From: Burkholderia sp. BCC0506
GTDB lineage: Bacteria; Pseudomonadota; Gammaproteobacteria; Burkholderiales; Burkholderiaceae
Length of the DNA stretch: 64,000 nt
Assembly: GCF_902833145.1 (NCBI RefSeq)
Contig: NZ_CADFEN010000011.1
Span: 186,001 to 250,000 of the forward strand
Direction of reading: 5' to 3'
Positions 8,734 through 18,431 of the stretch are shown piece after piece. Numbering within the stretch: the stretch's first letter is position 1; the number at the start of each line of letters is the position of its first letter. The notes under the pieces were generated by a model. That model did no database searches. It was not told where the DNA came from and saw only the letters and a program-made list of their open reading frames with translations. A program made the position numbers and the translations under genes.

Positions 8734-9069
8734 ATGAACGAACCCTATCTGCAAGTGATCGCGCATTATTTCGCGAAGCCCGGCAACGGCGACCGCGTGG
8801 TCGAACTGCTGGCCGAACTCGCGCCGGCCACGCGGGCCGAGCCGAAGAACCTCGACTACGCGTATTTCCGGTCGCCGGAGCACCCCGACCACATCGTGAT
8901 CCTCGAGCGTTACAGCGATGCCGACGGCCTCGACGCGCATCGGGAAACGCCGCATTTCCAGCGGATCGGTGTCGGCGAGATCATTCCGCTGCTCGATCGT
9001 CGAGAAGTGATCCGCTACATGGTGCAGCCGGACACCGGCACGGCGACGCCACCGGGAGGCGCCCGATGA
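8734..9069 (+). CDS. Antibiotic biosynthesis monooxygenase (ABM/YgiN-like) domain protein
   Basis: 111 aa, a single dimeric alpha+beta barrel ABM domain (QVIAHYFAKPGNGDRVVELL ... VILERYSDADGLDAHRETPHF). Such proteins oxidise quinols or aromatic rings without a cofactor, or serve as small oxygenase or degradation accessories. The stop overlaps the start of the next gene (ATGA), so it is translationally coupled to the iron-dependent alcohol dehydrogenase. Together they suggest a small aromatic or quinone conversion operon. Start chosen at MNEPYLQV, with GGAGCG upstream. Confidence 0.85.
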   Translation: MNEPYLQVIAHYFAKPGNGDRVVELLAELAPATRAEPKNLDYAYFRSPEHPDHIVILERYSDADGLDAHRETPHFQRIGVGEIIPLLDRREVIRYMVQPDTGTATPPGGAR

Positions 9070-10223
9070 ACCCGTTTCAATTCCGTACCGTTCCAACGCA
9101 GATCGTCGAATTCGGCGCCGCGCGCCGGCTCGGCACGCTGTTGCGCGAACGCTTTCCGGCGCTCGTGCGGCTGTGCGTCGTCACCGATGCGTTCCTGCAT
9201 CGCAGCGGCGTGCTCGCGCCCGCGCTGGAGAGCCTCGCCGCGCACGGCTGGCAGGTCACCGTGATCGACGACGTGATCGCCGATCCGCCCGAGCACGTGG
9301 TGCTCGACGCGACCGCGCGGGCCGTCGAGGCCGATGCCGAGATCGTGCTCGGCCTGGGCGGCGGCTCGTCGATGGACGTCGCGAAGCTGATCGCGGTGCT
9401 GGCGCCGGGGCAGCAGGCGCTGACCGACATGTACGGCGTCGACAAGGTCGCGAGCGCGCGGCTGCCGCTCGTGCAGATGCCGACCACGGCCGGCACGGGC
9501 TCCGAGGTCACGGCCGTGTCGATCGTCACGGTCGGCGACGCGCGCAAGATGGGGGTCGTGTCGCCGCACCTGTTCGCGGACGTCGCGATCCTCGATGCGG
9601 AACTCACGCTCGGGCTGCCGCGCGCGGCGACGGCCGCCACCGGCATCGACGCGATGGTGCATGCGATCGAGGCCTACACGTCGGCGCGCCTGAAGAATCC
9701 GGTGTCCGACATGCTGGCCACGCACGCGCTGACGCTGCTGACGCGCAACCTGCTGGCCGCCTGCGACGACGGGCGGAACCGGCACGCGCGCGAAGCGATG
9801 CTGGTCGGCGCGATGTTCGCGGGGCAGGCGTTCGCGAACGCGCCGGTCGCGGCCGTGCACGCGTTGGCCTATCCGGTCGGCGGCATTTTCCACGTGCCGC
9901 ACGGGTTGTCGAATGCGCTCGTGCTGCCGCACGTGCTGCGCTTCAATGCGCCGGCCGCCGCGCCGCTGTATGCGGAACTGGCGGCCATCGTCGCGCCGTC
10001 GGCCACGGGCAGCGACGACGCGAAGACGCATGCGCTGATCGCCGAGATCGACCGGCTGATCGTCGCGACGGGCATTCCGCGCACGTTGCGCGAGGTCGGC
10101 ATCGGCGAGGCCGACCTGCCGAGGATGGCGTCGGACGCGATGCTGCAGACGCGCCTGCTCGTGAACAATCCGCGCGAGGTGACCGAGGCCGACGCGCTGG
10201 CGATTTACCGGCAGGCCTGGTGA
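9066..10223 (+). CDS. Iron-containing (group III) alcohol dehydrogenase
   Basis: 385 aa. N-terminal Rossmann-like domain with GLGGGSSMDVAK near residue 98, then an alpha-helical domain with the metal ligands: the Asp and His of GIDAMVHAIEAYTS and the two His of VHALAYPVGG and FHVPHG. TTAGTGSE is also typical. Oxidises or reduces small alcohols and aldehydes with NAD(P); maleylacetate reductases and lactaldehyde reductases belong to the same fold. It starts inside the last codon of the ABM gene, so both act in one pathway whose substrate is unknown. Confidence 0.92.
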   Translation: MNPFQFRTVPTQIVEFGAARRLGTLLRERFPALVRLCVVTDAFLHRSGVLAPALESLAAHGWQVTVIDDVIADPPEHVVLDATARAVEADAEIVLGLGGGSSMDVAKLIAVLAPGQQALTDMYGVDKVASARLPLVQMPTTAGTGSEVTAVSIVTVGDARKMGVVSPHLFADVAILDAELTLGLPRAATAATGIDAMVHAIEAYTSARLKNPVSDMLATHALTLLTRNLLAACDDGRNRHAREAMLVGAMFAGQAFANAPVAAVHALAYPVGGIFHVPHGLSNALVLPHVLRFNAPAAAPLYAELAAIVAPSATGSDDAKTHALIAEIDRLIVATGIPRTLREVGIGEADLPRMASDAMLQTRLLVNNPREVTEADALAIYRQAW

Positions 10224-10263
10224 CGCGAAGGACGGCGCGTTCGGGCGCGACCGCCCACCGTGC

Positions 10264-12444
10264 TCACATGCGCGCCGCGTCGGCGCCGGCCGCGACCACG
10301 TAGGCCGACGCCTGCTTCGTGCCGTCCGGCCTCGTCTGCAGGTACACGCCCTGGATTTCCGGCTCGAAGCCCGGCAGCGCGTTGATTCCGGCTTCGAGCG
10401 CGCGGAAGTAGTCGAGCGCCGGGCCGCCCCACACTTCGCCGGGCACCACGCAGAAGATGCCGGGCGGATAGGGCAGCGCGCCTTCGGTCGCGATCCGGCC
10501 TTCGATGCGCTCGAGCGTGACGAGCTCGACGTTGTTGCGGATCAGCTCCGTATTCGCGGCCTGCGGCAGCATTGCCTGCTTCGGGAACCGCGCGCGCCGG
10601 AACATCTGTTTCTGCAGATGCTTCATGTCGTGGCTGCGGTAGAAGTCGTGCATGCGCTGGCACAGCTGCCGCAGGCGCATCGAGCCGTACAGCTCCGGAT
10701 ACGCTTCGCACAGCGACGGAATCGCGTCGCGCAGCGGCGTGTCCTGGTCGAGATGGCGCTCGAACTGCGCGAGGTGCGCGACCAGGTGCTGCAGCTTGCC
10801 GAAGCTCTCCGACGGCGTGAGCAGGAACAGGATCGTGTACAGGTCGGCCTTCTCCGGCACGACGCCGTGTTCGCGCAGGTAGCGCGCGAGGATCGGCGCC
10901 GGCGCGCCGAACGGCGCATATTCGTGCGTGTCGCGATCGATGCCGGGCGTGGTCAGCAGCAGCTTGCACGGATCGACGAAATACTGGTCGTCCGCATAGC
11001 CTTCGAAGCCGTGCCACGTGTCGGCCGGATGGAAGCGGAAGAAGCGCAGGTCGTCGACGATCTGCTCGGTCGGATGGTCGGCCCACGGGCGGCCGTCGAT
11101 CTGCTGCGGAACGAACGGGCGGATCTGGCGGCAGGTTTTCAGCAGCAGCTTGCGCGCGTCGACGCCGTGCGCGACGCAGTCGCGCCACAGGCGCTTGCCG
11201 GCGGGGCCGGCATGCATCTGCGCGTTGACGTCGAGCGCCGCGAACATCGGGTAGAACGGGCTCGTCGACGCATGGATCATGTACGCGTTGTTGAAGCGCC
11301 GGTGATCGCAGAAGCGCTTCTGGCCTTCGATGTGGCTGTCCTTCTTGTGGATCTGCGACGTCTGCGAGAAGCCGGCCTGCTGCTTGTGCACCGACTGCGT
11401 GACGAAGATGCCGGGATCGTCGGGGCCGAGCGTCAGCATCAACGGTGAGCAGTCCTGCATCATCGGGATGAACTGCTCGTAGCCGACCCACGCCGAATCG
11501 AACAGGATGTAGTCGCACAGATGCCCGATCCGGTCGACGATTTCGCGCGCGTTGTAGATCGTGCCGTCGTAGGTGCCGAGCTGGATCACCGCGAGCCGGA
11601 ACGGGCGCGGCAGGTCGGCGCGCTCGGGCGCGACGTCGCGGATCGCGTCGCGAATGCGCGCCTCGCCGAGCGCCGCGCTGTCGACGCCGCCGATCAGGCC
11701 CCACGCGTTGCGCGCGGTCTCGAGGTAGACCGGCCGTGCGCCGGACAGCACGAGCGCGCCGAGGTGCACCGACTTGTGATTGTTGCGGTCGAACAGCACG
11801 AGATCGTCGGGCGCGAGCAGCGCGCTCGTGACGACCTTGTTCGAGGTCGACGTGCCGTTCAGCACGAAGTAGGTCTTGTCCGCGTTGTAGATCCGCGCGG
11901 CGTTGCGCTGCGCTTCCAGCGCGGGCCCTTCGTGGATCAGCAGGTCGCCGAGCCGGACGTCCGCGTTGCAGAGGTCCGCGCGAAACAGCGTCTCGCCGAA
12001 GAAATCGAAGAACATCCGGCCGAGCGGATGGTTCGAGAAAAACTGGCCGCCCTGGTGGCCCGGGCAGTCGAATTCGACGTAGCCGCGCTGCACGTAGTCG
12101 CGCATGACCTTGAAGAACGGCGGCAGCAGGTTCTCGCTGTAGATGTCGGCGGCGGCGGAAATCTGCCGGCCGTGGTAATGGCGGCCGCCGTGCCGCAGCT
12201 GGATCACGCCGCTCGCGCTCGGCAGCACCGACGGCGGCACTTCCTGGTCGGGCTCGACCGCGACGAAGAATGGAATCGCGAAACCGGTTCTCTCGACGGT
12301 TTTCAGCACCTTTTCCGCGGCATCGATGCCGACGACGATTGCCGCGATATTCGTGAAATCGGTCTGAAATACGTCGACCTGTTCATGCGTGGTGAGGAAG
12401 GCGCCGATCAGCGCCGGCTCGACTGCGATTTTCAACAGGCTCAC
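10264..12444 (-). CDS. speC: Ornithine decarboxylase, SpeC-like, PLP-dependent
   Basis: 726 aa from a GTG start at 12444, chosen because GGAGAG sits five bases upstream; an ATG 39 bases further out lacks such a site. Very close in length and motifs to E. coli SpeC: N-terminal wing domain, then the PLP core with CPGHQGG, VLNGTSTSNKVV, FDRNNHKS, FDSAWVGYE and the Schiff-base lysine in TQSVHKQQAG, and the C-terminal PYPPGI and VPGEVWGG motifs. Converts ornithine to putrescine in the cytosol, using up a proton. Divergent from the AdiA-like decarboxylase; a short ORF ends overlapping its start (see findings). Confidence 0.93.
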   Translation of the reverse strand: MSLLKIAVEPALIGAFLTTHEQVDVFQTDFTNIAAIVVGIDAAEKVLKTVERTGFAIPFFVAVEPDQEVPPSVLPSASGVIQLRHGGRHYHGRQISAAADIYSENLLPPFFKVMRDYVQRGYVEFDCPGHQGGQFFSNHPLGRMFFDFFGETLFRADLCNADVRLGDLLIHEGPALEAQRNAARIYNADKTYFVLNGTSTSNKVVTSALLAPDDLVLFDRNNHKSVHLGALVLSGARPVYLETARNAWGLIGGVDSAALGEARIRDAIRDVAPERADLPRPFRLAVIQLGTYDGTIYNAREIVDRIGHLCDYILFDSAWVGYEQFIPMMQDCSPLMLTLGPDDPGIFVTQSVHKQQAGFSQTSQIHKKDSHIEGQKRFCDHRRFNNAYMIHASTSPFYPMFAALDVNAQMHAGPAGKRLWRDCVAHGVDARKLLLKTCRQIRPFVPQQIDGRPWADHPTEQIVDDLRFFRFHPADTWHGFEGYADDQYFVDPCKLLLTTPGIDRDTHEYAPFGAPAPILARYLREHGVVPEKADLYTILFLLTPSESFGKLQHLVAHLAQFERHLDQDTPLRDAIPSLCEAYPELYGSMRLRQLCQRMHDFYRSHDMKHLQKQMFRRARFPKQAMLPQAANTELIRNNVELVTLERIEGRIATEGALPYPPGIFCVVPGEVWGGPALDYFRALEAGINALPGFEPEIQGVYLQTRPDGTKQASAYVVAAGADAARM

Positions 12445-12971
12445 GCGAACTCTCCGGTAAATGACCTGAAACGGGAGCCGCATTCATGCCGGTGCGTCAT
12501 GTTGACCCGACACGCGCTGCAGCCGATTGAAAACGGTTCCGCGAATGCCGGACGCTGAATACCGATTGCGCACCGCATCGGAAAGCCTGGCGGGAAACCT
12601 TGCGCGGCGCGGCGCTGCCGCGATCGGGCCGTGCCCGGCGCAGCCGATCCTAGCAACAAAGGCACGCGAATTCAATCGAACCGAATCGGTCATGCCATTA
12701 CCGCATGAGCACGATCAAATAATCGGGAATGGGCGTGCTGCGGCGCACACAAAAATGATCCAATGACGAAATCCGATTCGAAAGGCGCCGATGGTTTCAC
12801 CGAAACGTCAGCTTTTCAGGGAAAGGTATCCATGGCATAGTCGGCTCCGAATTGCATGGCCAATCGAGCCGGAAGGGCGAGCGTCTCATGCCGCTGCCCG
12901 CGACTTGTTGTCCGCGTGCTCGTGAGACGAACGATACCAATCGAAGCAACGCAACAGCGAGGGGAAACACC
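12445..12971. promoter_or_regulatory. Divergent control region between two amino-acid decarboxylase genes
   Basis: 527 bases without a clear gene of standard size, AT-richer in the middle (about 12660-12800). It must hold the promoters for both speC and the AdiA-like gene. On the minus strand an ORF ends with TGA overlapping the speC GTG by four bases; its last possible start encodes MTHRHECG... (19 residues). On the plus strand the AdiA start is preceded by GAGGGG. No regulator gene is adjacent. Confidence 0.5.
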
Positions 12972-15272
12972 ATGAACACTTCCGTCGGCGGCATTCGTCG
13001 TCTCGGCATGCGTGCGCTACTGGTCGACGACGAAATCGCGCAGGAAACCGCGACCGGGCGCGCGGTCCGCACGCTGAGCGCGGAGCTCGCGCAACGCGGT
13101 ATCGACGTGTTGACGGCCACGTCCGCCGACGATGCGATCGTGCTGATCCGCTCCGACCCGTCGATCCAGTGCGTGCTGCTCGACTGGGATCTCGGCGTGG
13201 ACGGCCATGGGCCGTCCGAGGCGGTGGTCGATGCGATCCGGCATCGCAACGGCGGCGTGCCGATCTTCCTGCTGGCCGATCGCAGCGTCGCGTCGACGGT
13301 GCCGGCCGCGGTGATGGGCAAGGTCGACGATTTCGTATGGCTGCTCGAGGATACGGCCGACTTCATCGGCGGACGCATCCACGCGGCGATCGAACGCTAT
13401 CGCTCGACGGTCCTGCCGCCGATGTTCGGCGCGCTCGCGAAGTTCTCGCGCGTCTACGAATACTCGTGGCATACGCCGGGTCACACCGGCGGCACCGGCT
13501 TCCTGAAATCGCCGGTCGGCCGCGCGTTCTTCGAATACTTCGGCGAATCGCTGTTCCGCTCGGACCTGTCGATCTCGGTGGGCGAGCTCGGCTCGCTGCT
13601 CGATCACTCGGGGCCGATCGGCGAAAGCGAGCGCTATGCGGCGCGCGTGTTCGGCGCGCATCGCACGTATCACGTGACGAACGGCTCGTCGACGTCGAAC
13701 CGCATCATCCTGATGGCGAGCGTGAGCCGCGACCAGATCGCGCTGTGCGACCGCAACTGCCACAAGTCGGCCGAGCACGCGATGACGATGTCGGGCGCGA
13801 TCCCGACCTACCTCGTGCCGACGCGCAACCGCTACGGGATCATCGGGCCGATCGCACCGGAGCGCCTCACGCAGACGGCGATCCGCGAGGCGATCGCATC
13901 GAACCCGCTCGCGGCGGGGCTGGCGGACCGCCAGCCGAAACACGCAATCGTCACGAACTCGACGTACGACGGCCTCTGCTACAACGTGACGCGCGTGGAG
14001 GAGCTGCTCGGCGCAAGCGTCGACCGGCTGCACTTCGACGAAGCGTGGTACGGCTACGCGCGTTTCAATCCGATCTACCGCGACCGCCATGCGATGCACG
14101 GCGATCCGCGCGATCACCACAAGGACCGGCCGACGGTGTTCGCGACGCAGTCGACGCACAAGCTGCTGACCGCGCTGTCGCAGGCGTCGTACATCCACGT
14201 GCGCGACGGCCGCAGCCCGATTCCGCATGGCCAGTTCAACGAAACGTTCATGATGCATGCGTCGACGTCGCCGAACTACGCGATCATCGCGTCGAACGAC
14301 GTCGCGGCCGCGATGATGGACGGCCCCGGCGGCGCCGCGCTGACGCGCGAATCGATCGAGGAGGCCGTCGCGTTCCGGCAGATGATCGCCCGGATGAACG
14401 GCGAATTCGCCGCGAAGGGCGACTGGTTCTTCGAATGCTGGCAACCCGACACCGTGCTCGAGGCGCGCACGGGCCGCACGCTGCCGTTCCACGAAGCGCC
14501 GCCCGAACTGCTCGCGAGCGACCCGGCGTGCTGGGTGCTGCGCCCCGGCGCGCAATGGCACGGCTTCGGCAATCTCGAGGACGGCTACTGCATGCTCGAT
14601 CCGATCAAGGTGTCGATCGTCACGCCGGGCGTGGCGCCGGCCGGCGGCCTGATGCCGGTCGGCATCCCGGCGAGCGTCGTCACCGCGTATCTCGATGCGC
14701 GCGGCATCGTCGTCGAGAAGACGACCGATTTCACGATCCTGTTCCTGTTCTCGATCGGCATCACGAAAGGCAAGTGGGGCTCGCTCGTCAGCGCGTTGTG
14801 CGATTTCAAGCGCGACTACGATGCGAACCTGCCGCTCGACATCGCGATTCCGTCGCTCGCGAAGGCGCATGGCGCGCGCTATGCGGGCATGGGGCTGAAG
14901 GATCTGGCCGACACGATGTTCGCGGCGATGGAGCAGCTCGGCACGACGCGCCTGATGTCGGACGCGTTCTCGATCCTGCCGAAGCCGGAGATGAGCCCGG
15001 TGCGCGCGTACGAGCATCTCGTGCAGGGCCGCGTCGAGCAGGTCACGCTCGACGAGCTGGCCGGGCGCACGGTGGCCACCGGCGTCGTGCCGTATCCGCC
15101 GGGTATTCCGCTGCTGATGCCGGGCGAGAACGCGGGGCCGGCCGGCGGTCCGGTGCTCGGCTATCTGAAGGCGCTCGAGGCGTACGACCGGCGTTTCCCG
15201 GGGTTCGCGCACGACACGCACGGCGTGGAGGTCGAGGACGGCACGTACCGCGTGTACTGCCTGACGGCCTGA
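12972..15272 (+). CDS. adiA: Biodegradative arginine decarboxylase, AdiA-like
   Basis: 766 aa; start preceded by GAGGGG at good spacing. Aligns end to end by eye with E. coli AdiA: receiver-like wing domain (residues 13-130, MRALLVDDE...), then EYSWHTPGHTGG, TNGSSTSN, DRNCHKS, NRYGIIGPI, NSTYDGLCYN, FDEAWYGYARFNPIY and the PLP lysine K397 in TQSTHKLL. C terminus has PYPPGIP and MPGEN. Arginine to agmatine plus CO2 with proton consumption, a typical acid-stress enzyme forming large oligomers. It is followed 75 bases later by a PotE-type, not AdiC-type, antiporter, which leaves some doubt over its substrate. Confidence 0.88.
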   Translation: MNTSVGGIRRLGMRALLVDDEIAQETATGRAVRTLSAELAQRGIDVLTATSADDAIVLIRSDPSIQCVLLDWDLGVDGHGPSEAVVDAIRHRNGGVPIFLLADRSVASTVPAAVMGKVDDFVWLLEDTADFIGGRIHAAIERYRSTVLPPMFGALAKFSRVYEYSWHTPGHTGGTGFLKSPVGRAFFEYFGESLFRSDLSISVGELGSLLDHSGPIGESERYAARVFGAHRTYHVTNGSSTSNRIILMASVSRDQIALCDRNCHKSAEHAMTMSGAIPTYLVPTRNRYGIIGPIAPERLTQTAIREAIASNPLAAGLADRQPKHAIVTNSTYDGLCYNVTRVEELLGASVDRLHFDEAWYGYARFNPIYRDRHAMHGDPRDHHKDRPTVFATQSTHKLLTALSQASYIHVRDGRSPIPHGQFNETFMMHASTSPNYAIIASNDVAAAMMDGPGGAALTRESIEEAVAFRQMIARMNGEFAAKGDWFFECWQPDTVLEARTGRTLPFHEAPPELLASDPACWVLRPGAQWHGFGNLEDGYCMLDPIKVSIVTPGVAPAGGLMPVGIPASVVTAYLDARGIVVEKTTDFTILFLFSIGITKGKWGSLVSALCDFKRDYDANLPLDIAIPSLAKAHGARYAGMGLKDLADTMFAAMEQLGTTRLMSDAFSILPKPEMSPVRAYEHLVQGRVEQVTLDELAGRTVATGVVPYPPGIPLLMPGENAGPAGGPVLGYLKALEAYDRRFPGFAHDTHGVEVEDGTYRVYCLTA

Positions 15273-15299
15273 AGCCCGAAGCCCGAAGCCTGATCAGGC
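15271..15299. repeat. Short tandem GAAGCCC repeat plus palindrome
   Basis: Nearly three copies of GAAGCCC (15271-15290) run into the 12-base palindrome GCCTGATCAGGC (15288-15299) between adiA and potE. Too short for a known element; it could affect mRNA processing between the two genes. Confidence 0.5.
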
Positions 15300-15347
15300 G
15301 AACGAGCGACCGGCCGCGCGGCGGCCTCACATCGAAGGATCGACATC

Positions 15348-16733
15348 ATGGACAACGCAGCACGCGTATCCGACGCGGCCCCGGCGGCCGCGCAGAAGCA
15401 CCGGATGAACGTCTGGCAGCTCACCATTCTCACGGCGGTCAACATGATGGGCTCCGGCATCATCCTGCTGCCGGCGAAGCTCGCGCAGGTCGGCACGATC
15501 TCGCTGCTGTCGTGGATCGTCACGGCGGGCGGCTCGCTCGCGCTGGCCTATGCATTCGCGCGCTGCGGGATGCTGAGCCGCAAGCCGGGCGGGATGGGCG
15601 GCTACGCGGAGTACGCGTTCGGCAAGGCCGGCAATTACATGGCGAACTACACGTACGGGCTGTCGCTCGTGATCGCCAACGTCGCGATCGGCGTCACGGC
15701 GGTCGGCTACGGCACCGTGCTGTTCGGCGCGACGCTGTCGCCGCTGCAGACGGGCCTGTGGACGATCTTCCTGCTGGTGCTGACGACGGTCGCGAACTTC
15801 GGCGGCTCGCGCATCACCGGCCGGATCGGCGCGGTGACGGTGTGGGGCGTGATCGTTCCGGTCGTCGTCGTGTCGCTGATCGGCTGGTTCTGGTTCAGCG
15901 GCGCGACCTGGGGCGCCGCGTGGAATCCGCACGACCTGCCGTTCGGGACGGCCGTCGGCAGCTCGATCGCGGTGACGCTGTGGGCGTTCCTCGGGCTCGA
16001 ATCGGCGTGCGCGAACTCGGACGCCGTCGAGAACCCGGAGCGCAACGTGCCGATCGCCGTGCTCGGCGGCACGATCGCGTCGGCGATCTTCTACATCGTG
16101 TCCACCAACGTGATCGCGGGGATCGTGCCGAATGCGATTCTCGCGCAGTCGAACGCGCCGTTCGGCATCGCGTTCGCGACGATGTTCACGCCGGCCGTCG
16201 GCACGATCGTCACCGCGCTGATGGTGATTGCGTGCATCGGCTCGCTGCTCGGCTGGCAGTTCACGGTCGCGCAGGTGTTCAAGAGCTCGGCGGACGTCGG
16301 CTACTTCCTGCCGGTGTTCGGACGCGCGACGCGCACCGGCACGCCGATCGTCGGCATGGTGATCCTGCTGGTCGCCCAGGTCGCGCTCGCGCTGATGACG
16401 ATCAGCCCGGAGCTGAGCAGCCAGTTCCAGAAAATCGTCGATCTCGCGGTCGTCACGAACCTCGTGCCTTACGTGATGTCGATGGCCGCGCTGATCACGA
16501 TCCAGAAGGTCGCGAAGGTGCCGCCGGCCAAGGCGCTGGTGACGAACGCGATCGCGATGGTCGCGACCGCGTACAGCTTCTATGCGTTGTTCAGCTCGGG
16601 CGAGCAGGCGCTGATGCTCGGCGGCCTGTGCGTGTTCCTCGGCTGGACGCTGTTCGGCTTCGTCAGCGCGCGCTTCTACCAGATGGAAGTCGACGCGCAC
16701 GTGAAGGAGCCGGGGAAGTCGCTGCAGGTGTGA
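15348..16733 (+). CDS. potE: Putrescine/ornithine antiporter, PotE-like (APC superfamily)
   Basis: 461 aa, about 12 membrane helices. Strong similarity to E. coli PotE through the whole length: QLTILTAVNMMGSGII at TM1, GGMGGYAEYAFGK, WAFLGLESACAN, NPERNVPIAVLGG, GSLLGWQFT and LTISPELSSQF-like stretches. PotE exchanges ornithine for putrescine across the inner membrane. Ribosome-binding AGGA precedes the ATG. Downstream of adiA on the same strand, so probably cotranscribed; speC lies divergent. The set would import amino acid, decarboxylate it and export amine, raising internal pH. Confidence 0.92.
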   Translation: MDNAARVSDAAPAAAQKHRMNVWQLTILTAVNMMGSGIILLPAKLAQVGTISLLSWIVTAGGSLALAYAFARCGMLSRKPGGMGGYAEYAFGKAGNYMANYTYGLSLVIANVAIGVTAVGYGTVLFGATLSPLQTGLWTIFLLVLTTVANFGGSRITGRIGAVTVWGVIVPVVVVSLIGWFWFSGATWGAAWNPHDLPFGTAVGSSIAVTLWAFLGLESACANSDAVENPERNVPIAVLGGTIASAIFYIVSTNVIAGIVPNAILAQSNAPFGIAFATMFTPAVGTIVTALMVIACIGSLLGWQFTVAQVFKSSADVGYFLPVFGRATRTGTPIVGMVILLVAQVALALMTISPELSSQFQKIVDLAVVTNLVPYVMSMAALITIQKVAKVPPAKALVTNAIAMVATAYSFYALFSSGEQALMLGGLCVFLGWTLFGFVSARFYQMEVDAHVKEPGKSLQV

Positions 16734-16736
16734 CGG

Positions 16737-17645
16737 TCAACGCCCGCGCGGCGTCAGCCGCGGCGGGATTTCCCGTTTCAGCAGATCGACGACGGCCCGC
16801 ACGCGCGGCGGCAGCGGCCGCTGTGCGTGCACCAGCACGTTGAGCGCGAAGTCGGGCACGTCGTAGCGCGGCAACAGGCGCACGAGCCGGCCGTGCGCGA
16901 GCGCATCGGCGCAAGCCGGGTGCTGGACCACGCCGATGCCGCCGCCCGCCGCGATCGTGTCGAACATCGGCCGCCAGTGGCTAGTCGTGATGACCGTGCG
17001 GATGCGCGCGTATTCGACCGCGCCGCCGTCGCGCTGCAGCGGTACCTGTTCGTTCGCGAACACGCCTTTCACGCGGACGAACGGATGGTTCGCGAGATCG
17101 GCCTGCGTGTCGATCGGGCCGTGCCGGTCGAGATACGACGGCGAGGCGACGAGCACGCGGCCGACCGCGCCGAGCGCGTACGCGACGAACCCGCCGTCGC
17201 GGAGCTGGCCGACCCGGATCGAAACGTCGACGCCCTCGGTGACCGGGTCGACGATCTCGTCGTTCAGCACCAGGTCGACGTGCAGTTTCGGATACGCGGT
17301 ACGGATCTGCATCAGCACGCCCGGCATCACGACTTCGCCGAAACATTGCGGCGCCGCGAGCCGGATCGCGCCGTCGAGCGCATTCTCCGGCTTCGAGACC
17401 GACGCGACGGCCATGTCGGCCGCTTCGAGCAGCGCCTTGCTGTGTTCGTAGAAGAGGCGGCCTTCCTCCGTGCACGCGAGGGTGCGCGCGCTGCGCATCA
17501 GCAGCCGCGTGCCGAGATGCCTTTCGAGTTTCTCGATGCGCTCGCTGACGGCCGGCTGACCCATGTCGAGATCCCGCGCCGCGCCGGACATCGTGCCGCG
17601 CTCCACGACCCTGACGTAGATGCGCATCGTCGCCAACAAATCCAT
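16737..17645 (-). CDS. LysR-family transcriptional regulator
   Basis: 302 aa. HTH in residues 1-60 (MRIYVRVVERGTMSGAARDLDMGQPAVSERIEKLERHLG), then a substrate-binding domain of the CrgA/DmlR type, the subgroup with VPLQRDGG-like and GGGIGVVQHP stretches. It ends three bases from the potE stop (convergent) and is about 200 bases from the divergent glycolipid-binding gene at 17843, its most likely target. Start ATG preceded by AAGGCG. Confidence 0.92.
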   Translation of the reverse strand: MDLLATMRIYVRVVERGTMSGAARDLDMGQPAVSERIEKLERHLGTRLLMRSARTLACTEEGRLFYEHSKALLEAADMAVASVSKPENALDGAIRLAAPQCFGEVVMPGVLMQIRTAYPKLHVDLVLNDEIVDPVTEGVDVSIRVGQLRDGGFVAYALGAVGRVLVASPSYLDRHGPIDTQADLANHPFVRVKGVFANEQVPLQRDGGAVEYARIRTVITTSHWRPMFDTIAAGGGIGVVQHPACADALAHGRLVRLLPRYDVPDFALNVLVHAQRPLPPRVRAVVDLLKREIPPRLTPRGR

Positions 17646-17842
17646 GGAGTCGCGCCTTGTATCTTGCTGTTCGAGGATGACCGATCGACCGATGGTACCA
17701 AAGCCGTATCGACGCGATGGTGTGCGTCGGGCCGATATTGGCTATCGGCGCCATACGCGCTTGGTGCCGTCGAAGCCGCGTGCGTTTGCCGGCGCCGTGA
17801 GCGAAAATCGGCTTCCTTCCGCGCGACCGACAGGAGGTACGA

Positions 17843-18427
17843 ATGACGCAACGCAATGACAGCCGACGGATGCACTGTGTCGCCTGGCAGATCGTGCAGA
17901 CGTGGCAGGCGGCCGAATGGTGCCGGCTCGTCGAATCGCAATCGGGCATCGACCTGTCGGGCTCGGTGGCGGGCGCGATCGACGGCGCGCCGTTTCGTAT
18001 CGATTACGCGATCGCATGCGGCGCCGACTGGCTCACGCGCTCGGCACGCGTGACGCAGTGGACCGGCACGGCGCCGCCACGGCAATGGGACATCGCCTGC
18101 GATGCGGGGCGGTGGACGATCGACGGCGTCGATGTCCCGGCGCTCGCGGGCGCGACCGACATCGATCTCGGCTTCAGTCCGTCGACCAATACGCTGCCGA
18201 TCCGGCGGCTGGCGCTCGCCGTCGGCGAGTCCGCGGAGATTCGTACCGCGTGGCTGCGCTTTCCGGATCTCGCGATCGTGCGCGGCGAGCAGCGCTATAC
18301 GCGCACCGCGCCGCACGTGTACCGCTACGAGAGCGGCACGTATGCGGCGGATATCGGAACCGACGACGCAGGCCTCGTCACCGATTACGACGAATGGCGG
18401 CGCATCGGCGCGGCATCCGCGTCGTGA
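17843..18427 (+). CDS. Putative glycolipid-binding domain protein
   Basis: 194 aa with AGGAGGT before the ATG. The sequence, especially LGFSPSTNTLPIRRL at about residues 112-126 and FPDLAIVRGEQRYTR, matches the putative glycolipid-binding family (PF06475), small cytosolic beta-rich proteins of unknown biological role. No signal peptide. Divergent from the LysR gene and convergent with the sulfonate-type binding-protein gene that ends four bases after its stop. Confidence 0.8.
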   Translation: MTQRNDSRRMHCVAWQIVQTWQAAEWCRLVESQSGIDLSGSVAGAIDGAPFRIDYAIACGADWLTRSARVTQWTGTAPPRQWDIACDAGRWTIDGVDVPALAGATDIDLGFSPSTNTLPIRRLALAVGESAEIRTAWLRFPDLAIVRGEQRYTRTAPHVYRYESGTYAADIGTDDAGLVTDYDEWRRIGAASAS

Positions 18428-18431
18428 CGCG

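Noticed and set aside
10224-10263. GC-rich inverted sequence between the alcohol dehydrogenase and speC as a terminator
   Set aside because: Stem too short and no T tract.
13169-16843. A 1224-residue plus-strand frame through adiA and potE
   Set aside because: Frame-shifted shadow; both real genes show complete family motifs in the other frame.
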